NCBI GenBank assembly: GCA_038120295.1
Contig: JAYOLL010000046.1
Span: 1-15,533 of the forward strand
DNA: 15,533 nucleotides
Origin: JAYOEY01 sp038120295
GTDB taxonomy: Bacteria > Pseudomonadota > Alphaproteobacteria > MPNO01 > UBA2964
Direction of reading: 5' to 3'
How positions within the stretch are numbered: position 1 is the stretch's first letter; each line of letters opens with the position of its first letter. The translations under genes were made by a program, and so were the position numbers. Below the pieces are notes generated by a model, which was given only the letters and a program-made list of their open reading frames with translations, did not search any database and had not been told where the DNA came from. Of the stretch, positions 6,601-15,533 are shown in pieces.

Positions 6601-7851
6601 GAGCGCGCCCTGGCGATCGAGCGGGAGGAAATCGAACATCTCGCGAAGGACCGCGACGACGAACTCGCCATCATGGAACGCAGCTTCCGGCAGCGTCTTT
6701 CGGATCTTCTGATGAACCAGACGATTGTCAGCGGGCCGAAGGGTGTGAAGGAAGGCGGTCGCGTGACCCAGAGCGTTCTGGACGAACTCACCGTTCGCCA
6801 GGTGGCCCAGCTGGTTGTAAAGAACGACAAGGTCATGGCGGACGTCGAGGCTGTTCGCAAACAGTTCGACGAGAGCGACAAGCTGCTTCAGGCCCGCTTC
6901 GATGACAAGGTCGACAAGGTCCAGGGGGGCGACGAACTGCCGCCCGGCGTGATGAAGATGGTCAAGGTCTTCGTCGCGGTTAAGCGAAAGCTGCAGCCGG
7001 GCGACAAGATGGCCGGCCGTCACGGCAACAAGGGTGTCGTGTCCAAGATCGTGCCGATTGAGGACATGCCTTATCTCGACGACGGAACCCATGTGGATAT
7101 TGTGCTGAATCCGCTTGGCGTGCCGTCACGCATGAATGTGGGCCAGATTCTCGAAACCCATCTCGGGTGGGCGTCGGCGGGGCTCGGCCGGCAGATCGGT
7201 GAGACCATTGACAGGGTCGTGCAGGATGGGAGCCTTGATAAGCTTCGCACCGGTCTGAAGGACATCTACGGCAAGGAAGTGTTTGACGACGATATCTCCC
7301 AGCTCGATGACGAACAGTTGATCGAACTGTGCGGCAACCTTCGTGGCGGCGTGCCGATGGCCACGCCGGTGTTTGACGGGGCCCGCGAGGACGATATCAA
7401 TGAGATGCTGGAAAAGGCGGGGCTTAGCTCTTCCGGCCAGGTCCAGCTCTATGACGGGCGTTCCGGAGAGCCGTTCGACCGGCATACCACTGTCGGCTAC
7501 ATTTACATGCTCAAATTGCACCACCTCGTGGACGACAAGATCCATGCAAGATCGATCGGACCGTATAGCCTGGTCACCCAGCAGCCGCTGGGCGGGAAGG
7601 CCCAGTTCGGCGGACAGCGTTTCGGCGAGATGGAGGTGTGGGCGCTCGAAGCCTACGGTGCTGCCTATACGCTGCAGGAAATGCTGACAGTAAAGTCGGA
7701 CGATGTGTCTGGCCGGACGAAGGTATACGAAGCCATCGTTCGTGGCGACGATACGTTCGAAGCCGGTATTCCGGAATCGTTCAATGTTCTGGTCAAGGAA
7801 CTCAAATCGCTTGGTCTCAATGTTGAGCTTAACCAGGACGAGGCGAACTGA
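3679..7851 (+). CDS. rpoB: DNA-directed RNA polymerase subunit beta
   Basis: RpoB forms one pincer of the core RNA polymerase and much of the active-site wall. The full length of 1390 aa is slightly longer than E. coli's 1342, as usual for alphaproteobacteria. The start [16 protein letters not shown] follows AGAGGA (3669-3674). The rifampicin pocket reads [20 protein letters not shown] at 545-564. Its Gln546, Asp549, His559 and Ser564 correspond to E. coli Q513, D516, H526 and S531, so no classical resistance change is present. [19 protein letters not shown] follows. The catalytic-region motif [12 protein letters not shown] has Lys1110 at the position of E. coli K1065. Residue 585 is Ala in VHATHYGR, where I expect Pro in most bacteria. 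rpoC follows after 75 bases. Confidence 0.99.
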   Translation: [1390 protein letters not shown]

Positions 7852-7926
7852 GCGTCAGGCGCATTGCCGGTTTAGTGAACTGAACGAAAGACGATCCCCT
7901 AGGGACCCGAAACCAGGAGTGTTTCA

Positions 7927-12120
<4,194 letters not shown>

Positions 12121-12141
12121 TCCGCGGATAAAAATGTAACC

Positions 12142-12181
12142 ACCGGCCGGGGTAGGCGATTCGGCAAGATTCCCGGCCGGT
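12142..12181 (+). other. Perfect 10-bp stem-loop after rpoC
   Basis: ACCGGCCGGG (12142-12151) pairs perfectly with CCCGGCCGGT (12172-12181) around a 20-base loop, 22 bases after the rpoC stop. It is followed by eight A, not T, so it does not have the form of a + strand intrinsic terminator. On the - strand a TTTTT run lies a few bases beyond the stem, but no - strand gene would use it. It may stabilise or define the rpoC mRNA 3' end (inference). Confidence 0.6.
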
Positions 12182-12225
12182 AAAAAAAACATCGGATTCG
12201 TGCCGGAAAATTGGCGTTTTCCCTG

Positions 12226-12254
12226 TTGACGCAGCAATTTAGCGCCACTATATT
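12226..12254 (+). promoter_or_regulatory. Sigma-70 promoter for rpsL-rpsG-fusA-tuf
   Basis: TTGACG (-35, 12226-12231) and TATATT (-10, 12249-12254) are separated by exactly 17 bases. Both are close to the housekeeping sigma factor consensus, and an A/T-containing stretch lies just upstream (12206-12220). The start of transcription would fall near 12260-12262, giving an rpsL leader of about 180 bases. This is the clearest promoter in the window and separates a polymerase unit from a str-type unit. Confidence 0.82.
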
Positions 12255-12277
12255 CCGGACTTCTTTGGAGCAGGTGG

Positions 12278-12359
12278 TAGGTGTTCATCCTAGACGCTGT
12301 TCCGAGGCATTGGCGATACATAGCGTTTTGCGAACCGTCTCGTGCGGTGAAAAGGCCGC
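12278..12359 (+). promoter_or_regulatory. rpsL leader RNA, upstream folding elements
   Basis: Downstream of the predicted start site the leader can form TAGG/CCTA (12278-12281, 12289-12292) around a 7-base loop, and AGACGCT/AGCGTTT (12292-12298, 12322-12328). The two share base 12292. ACCG/CGGT (12334-12337, 12345-12348) is a further short stem. A competing hairpin GCGG/CCGC (12344-12347, 12356-12359) uses bases of the terminator's 5' arm, so it could act as an antiterminator. These pairings are short and were found by eye. I do not recognise a known leader family. Confidence 0.35.
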
Positions 12360-12390
12360 GGAGGTCTTATTGTCCTTCGCGTTTTTTTTT
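12357..12390 (+). terminator. Intrinsic terminator inside the rpsL leader
   Basis: CGCGGAGG (12357-12364) pairs with CCTTCGCG (12374-12381), 8 bp with one G-T wobble and a 9-base loop. Nine T follow at once (12382-12390). This is a textbook rho-independent terminator in the + direction. It lies about 100 bases downstream of the predicted start site and 50 bases before the rpsL start, so all transcription reaching rpsL must pass through it. Its efficiency cannot be judged from sequence. Confidence 0.85.
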
Positions 12391-12440
12391 GCACGTGGAT
12401 GGTAAGCAATTGAAAGAATGGAACTTTAGGAGGGTGTACC

Positions 12441-12812
12441 GTGCCAACGGTTAACCAGCTGATCCGCAAGCCGCGCAAGCCGCAGGTTGTACGTAACAAG
12501 GTCCCGGCCATGCAGGGGTGCCCGCAGAAGCGCGGTGTCTGCACGAGGGTCTACACGACGACCCCGAAGAAGCCGAACTCGGCGCTCCGAAAGGTTGCGC
12601 GTGTGCGGCTGACCAACGGGTTTGAGGTGACCAGCTATATTCCGGGTGAGGGTCACAATCTTCAGGAACATTCAGTGGTTATGATCCGCGGCGGTCGTGT
12701 GAAGGACCTTCCGGGCGTCCGCTACCACATTATTCGGGGTGTGCTCGATACGCAGGGCGTGCCCGATCGCCGTCAGCGCCGTTCGAAATACGGCGCGAAG
12801 CGCCCGAAATAA
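12441..12812 (+). CDS. rpsL: 30S ribosomal protein S12
   Basis: S12 sits at the decoding centre and controls translational accuracy. The 123 aa start at GTG 12441 (MPTVNQLIRKPRK), seven bases after a consensus AGGAGG (12428-12433). TTTPKKPNSALRK includes Lys43 and Lys44, and GGRVKDLPGVRYH includes Lys88 and Asp89. These streptomycin-site lysines are wild type, and Asp89 is the residue methylthiolated in many bacteria. Length is that of the family. It is the first gene after the leader terminator and the probable head of the str-type operon. Confidence 0.98.
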   Translation: MPTVNQLIRKPRKPQVVRNKVPAMQGCPQKRGVCTRVYTTTPKKPNSALRKVARVRLTNGFEVTSYIPGEGHNLQEHSVVMIRGGRVKDLPGVRYHIIRGVLDTQGVPDRRQRRSKYGAKRPK

Positions 12813-12844
12813 GCGCCGGAACAGGATTCGAACAGGAAAACCTC

Positions 12845-13312
12845 ATGTCACGTCGCCGCGCCGCCGAAAAACGCACCATCCTGCCGGACGCCAAGTATCA
12901 CGATCCGGTTGTTGCGAAATTCATCAACTGTCTGATGCTGCAGGGCAAGAAGTCCGCTGCCGAACGCATCGTGTATTCCGCTCTCGACACGCTTGAGCAG
13001 CGGGGCGGCGATGCCGTCAAGACGTTTCATGAGGCGCTCGACAATGTAAAGCCTTCGATCGAAGTGCGTTCGCGCCGTGTCGGTGGCGCAACCTATCAGG
13101 TGCCGGTCGAGGTCCGTTCCGATCGGCGCCAGGCCCTGGCGATCCGCTGGCTGATCGATACGGCGCGCGCCCGGTCGGAAAACACCATGACCGACCGGCT
13201 GTCGAACGAGTTGCTCGACGCTGCCAATAACCGCGGCAACGCTGTCAAGAAGCGCGAAGACACGCATCGTATGGCCGAGGCCAATAAGGCCTTTGCGCAT
13301 TATCGCTGGTAA
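12845..13312 (+). CDS. rpsG: 30S ribosomal protein S7
   Basis: S7 nucleates assembly of the 30S head by binding the 3' domain of 16S rRNA and touches mRNA and tRNA at the exit site. The 155 aa match the typical 156-residue form. MSRRRAAEKRTILPD and YHDPVVAKFINCLMLQGKKS open the protein, EVRSRRVGGATYQVPVEVR lies in the middle, and it ends MAEANKAFAHYRW. The ribosome site AGGA (12834-12837) lies seven bases before ATG. The gap to rpsL is only 32 bases; in E. coli the longer gap holds an S7-binding operator, and no comparable structure fits here. Confidence 0.98.
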   Translation: MSRRRAAEKRTILPDAKYHDPVVAKFINCLMLQGKKSAAERIVYSALDTLEQRGGDAVKTFHEALDNVKPSIEVRSRRVGGATYQVPVEVRSDRRQALAIRWLIDTARARSENTMTDRLSNELLDAANNRGNAVKKREDTHRMAEANKAFAHYRW

Positions 13313-13346
13313 AGACCCTCGTACGTAGTTTTAGGGAATCATTCCA

Positions 13347-15422
13347 ATGGCACGCGAAACAGCAATCGATCGGTACCGCAACATCGGCATCATGGCCCAT
13401 ATCGATGCCGGCAAGACCACGACGACGGAACGAGTCCTCTACTACACCGGCCGCGCATACAAGATCGGCGAGGTGCATGAAGGCACCGCGACGATGGACT
13501 GGATGGAGCAGGAGCAGGAACGCGGTATTACAATCACCTCGGCTGCGACGACTTGCTACTGGCGCGACCACCGGGTGAACATCATCGATACGCCCGGTCA
13601 CGTGGATTTCACAATCGAGGTCGAGCGCTCGCTCCGGGTTCTCGATGGCGCGGTTGCGGTGTTCGATGCGGTGTCGGGCGTTGAGCCGCAATCAGAGACG
13701 GTGTGGCGTCAGGCTGACAAGTACGGAGTTCCCCGGATCTGCTTCGTCAACAAGATGGATCGCATCGGGGCGGATATGTACAACACGGTCGACATGATCG
13801 TTGACCGGTTGGGGGCCGAGCCGCTCGTGGTGCAGCTCCCTGTCGGCGCCGAAGCCGATTTCGCCGGCGTTGTCGATCTCGTCAAGATGAAGGCCGTCAT
13901 CTGGAACGACGAGTCGCTGGGCGCCGAGTTCCATGAGGCTGATATTCCGGAAGACCTGCAGGCTAAGGCCGAAGAATACCGGATGAAGCTCGTCGAGCTC
14001 GCCGTCGAACAGGACGACGATGCGATGGAGGCCTACCTTGAGGGCAATGAGCCCGATGAGGAAACGCTGAGGAGCTGCATCCGCAAGGGTACTGTCGCCG
14101 GCGCGTTCGTTCCCGTTCTTTGCGGCACGGCGTTCAAGAACAAGGGCGTTCAGCCGTTGCTCGATGCCGTGGTCGATTTTCTCCCGTCTCCGATTGATGT
14201 GCCTGCAATTCGTGGCGTCAAGATGGGTACGGAAGAGGAGATCCTGCGCCATAACGACGACAAGGAGCCGTTCTCCGGTCTCGCTTTCAAGGTGATGAAC
14301 GACCCGTTCGTCGGCTCGTTGACGTTCGTTCGGTGCTATTCCGGGGTCCTGAAGAGCGGCGTGTCGCTGCTTAATTCGGTCAAGGACAAGCGTGAACGCG
14401 TTGGCCGCATTCTGCTGATGCATGCCAATTCTCGTGAGGACGTCAAGGAAGCCTATGCCGGCGACATCGTCGCCCTGGTGGGTCTTAAGGACACGACGAC
14501 CGGCGATACGCTGTGCGAACCCGATAGCGCGGTCGTGCTGGAACGGATGGAATTCCCCGATCCGGTGATCGAGGTTGCTGTCGAGCCCAAGACCAAGGCT
14601 GACCAGGAAAAGATGGGCGTGGCTCTCAACCGGCTTGCCCAGGAAGATCCGTCCTTCCGCGTGACGAGTGATTTCGAAAGCGGTCAGACCGTCATTAAGG
14701 GCATGGGAGAGCTTCATCTCGACATCATCGTCGACCGCATGAAGCGGGAGTTTAAGGTGGACGCCAATGTCGGCGCGCCGCAGGTAGCCTATCGCGAAAC
14801 CATCACGCGGTTGGCTGAGGTCGATTACACCCACAAGAAGCAGACTGGCGGTTCCGGTCAGTTCGCCCGGGTGAAAATGACCTTCGAGCCGTCGGAGCCG
14901 GGCGAGGGCGTGGTCTTCGAGAGCACGGTCGTCGGCGGGAACGTGCCGAAGGAATACATTCCGGGCGTTGAGAAGGGCATTATGAGCGCGGTGGAGACGG
15001 GCGTCATCGTCGGCTTCCCGATGATCGACATTAAGGTCACGCTGACGGACGGTGCCAGCCACGACGTCGACTCATCGGTTATGGCGTTCGAGATTGCTGC
15101 GCGGGCCGCGTTCCGCGAGGGCGTCGAGAAGGCCGCGCCGCGATTGCTTGAGCCGATGATGCGGGTCGAGGTGGTGACCCCTGAGGAATATCTCGGAGAC
15201 ATTATCGGCGACCTTAACAGTCGTCGCGGCAATGTCTCGGGTATGGACCAGCGCGCCAACGCGCGGGTTGTGAACGCAATGGTGCCGCTAGCGAACATGT
15301 TTGGCTACGTCAACACCCTCCGCTCCATGAGCCAGGGGCGCGCGCAGTTCACCATGTTCTTCGATCATTATGAGCAGGTGCCGCAGGCCGTTGCGGACGA
15401 AGTGCGGGCGAAGCTCGCGTAG
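13347..15422 (+). CDS. fusA: Elongation factor G
   Basis: EF-G uses GTP to drive tRNA-mRNA translocation and, with RRF, ribosome recycling. The 691 aa are full length. G1 is AHIDAGKT (17-24), switch I ends at RGITITSAATT, G3 is DTPGH (81-85, with His85 as the catalytic histidine), and G4 is NKMD (135-138). Domain IV, the tRNA mimic, contains HKKQTGGSGQFARV (496-509). The C-terminal domain V runs to the end with MSQGRAQFTMFFDHYEQVP. The ribosome site AGGGAA (13333-13338) lies partly in a small GGAA/TTCC hairpin. It follows rpsG by 34 bases and precedes tuf by 63. This looks like the canonical housekeeping EF-G and not a paralogue. Confidence 0.98.
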   Translation: MARETAIDRYRNIGIMAHIDAGKTTTTERVLYYTGRAYKIGEVHEGTATMDWMEQEQERGITITSAATTCYWRDHRVNIIDTPGHVDFTIEVERSLRVLDGAVAVFDAVSGVEPQSETVWRQADKYGVPRICFVNKMDRIGADMYNTVDMIVDRLGAEPLVVQLPVGAEADFAGVVDLVKMKAVIWNDESLGAEFHEADIPEDLQAKAEEYRMKLVELAVEQDDDAMEAYLEGNEPDEETLRSCIRKGTVAGAFVPVLCGTAFKNKGVQPLLDAVVDFLPSPIDVPAIRGVKMGTEEEILRHNDDKEPFSGLAFKVMNDPFVGSLTFVRCYSGVLKSGVSLLNSVKDKRERVGRILLMHANSREDVKEAYAGDIVALVGLKDTTTGDTLCEPDSAVVLERMEFPDPVIEVAVEPKTKADQEKMGVALNRLAQEDPSFRVTSDFESGQTVIKGMGELHLDIIVDRMKREFKVDANVGAPQVAYRETITRLAEVDYTHKKQTGGSGQFARVKMTFEPSEPGEGVVFESTVVGGNVPKEYIPGVEKGIMSAVETGVIVGFPMIDIKVTLTDGASHDVDSSVMAFEIAARAAFREGVEKAAPRLLEPMMRVEVVTPEEYLGDIIGDLNSRRGNVSGMDQRANARVVNAMVPLANMFGYVNTLRSMSQGRAQFTMFFDHYEQVPQAVADEVRAKLA

Positions 15423-15433
15423 TTTAGTCGGAA

Positions 15434-15445
15434 GACCTTCGGGTC
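15434..15445 (+). other. Short UUCG-tetraloop hairpin between fusA and tuf
   Basis: GACC (15434-15437) and GGTC (15442-15445) close a TTCG loop, giving the extra-stable C(UUCG)G tetraloop in RNA. No T tract follows, so termination is unlikely. A role in mRNA processing or stability is only a guess. Confidence 0.45.
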
Positions 15446-15485
15446 GACCGGTTGTGTTGTCGCCAGGTTAGAGTGGAGCGAACAG

Positions 15486-15533
15486 ATGGCGAAAGAGAAG
15501 TTTGAACGTACGAAGCCGCATTGCAACATCGGG
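15486..15533 (+). CDS. tuf: Elongation factor Tu, N-terminal end (partial)
   Basis: The codons MAKEKFERTKPHCNIG are the conserved EF-Tu N-terminus, just before the GTP-binding P loop, which lies outside the window. GGAG (15475-15478) is seven bases upstream of the ATG. Position directly after fusA is the standard str-operon arrangement. Together with the tuf end at position 1 this shows two co-directional tuf genes about 15.4 kb apart. Confidence 0.95.
   Translation, partial: MAKEKFERTKPHCNIG

Noticed and set aside
3658..7092. A 1144-codon open frame on the - strand opposite rpoB
   Set aside because: It mirrors the rpoB codons, matches no family I recognise, and has no independent signals. 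Long antisense frames are expected opposite GC-rich, codon-biased genes.
12142..12189. Stem after rpoC as the rpoBC intrinsic terminator
   Set aside because: The tract after the stem is A8, not T, so the polarity is wrong for the + strand.
12211..12405. A 64-codon + strand frame in the rpoC-rpsL gap
   Set aside because: It starts upstream of the predicted transcription start and runs through the promoter and the T9 terminator, producing a Phe run from the T tract.
12281..12454. GTG-started frame of 57 codons in the rpsL leader that overlaps the rpsL start
   Set aside because: No ATG, and the nearest purine-rich site (GGAG, 12267-12270) is poorly spaced. It could matter for attenuation, but the evidence is too weak to annotate.
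13692..15062. A 456-codon - strand frame opposite fusA
   Set aside because: Antisense shadow of a highly biased gene; no family motifs.

Overview
The window is a complete translation/transcription supercluster on the + strand: tuf (3' end only), tRNA-Trp, secE, nusG, rplK, rplA, rplJ, rplL, rpoB, rpoC, rpsL, rpsG, fusA, tuf (5' end only). The base composition is fairly GC-rich. The organism is most likely an alphaproteobacterium. The reasons are the short single-span SecE, the lengths of RpoB (1390 aa) and RpoC (1397 aa), the DQTNPL form of the rifampicin pocket, and the S7 C-terminus ending in AHYRW. The gene order resembles that of Rhodospirillales-like lineages, but genus and order cannot be fixed from these universal genes. 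I found no mobile elements, CRISPR arrays, pseudogenes or accessory genes, and every full-length protein looks intact.

Layout. Positions 1-270 hold the tuf end, a strong hairpin and a tRNA-Trp with encoded CCA. Positions 273-2244 are secE-nusG-rplK-rplA, the SecYEG subunit, the elongation factor and the L11/L1 proteins. Positions 2245-2557 are a long structured leader with a recognisable L10-type autoregulatory element. Positions 2558-3524 are rplJ-rplL, the GTPase stalk. A hairpin-rich gap follows, then rpoB-rpoC (3679-12120). Positions 12121-12440 are a 320-base control region with a near-consensus sigma-70 promoter followed by an intrinsic terminator inside the rpsL leader. Positions 12441-15422 are rpsL-rpsG-fusA, and a second tuf begins at 15486.

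The genes form a growth-rate-linked unit: stalk proteins that recruit GTPases (L11, L10, L12), the GTPases (EF-G, EF-Tu), the decoding-site protein S12, the core RNA polymerase subunits and the factor that couples polymerase to ribosomes (NusG). The genes themselves are ordinary. The RNA-level control between them is the most interesting part: the rplK leader, the L10 leader, a hairpin that holds the rplJ start codon, the rplL-rpoB hairpins, and above all the apparent promoter-terminator attenuator ahead of rpsL. Two co-directional tuf copies bracket the whole segment.
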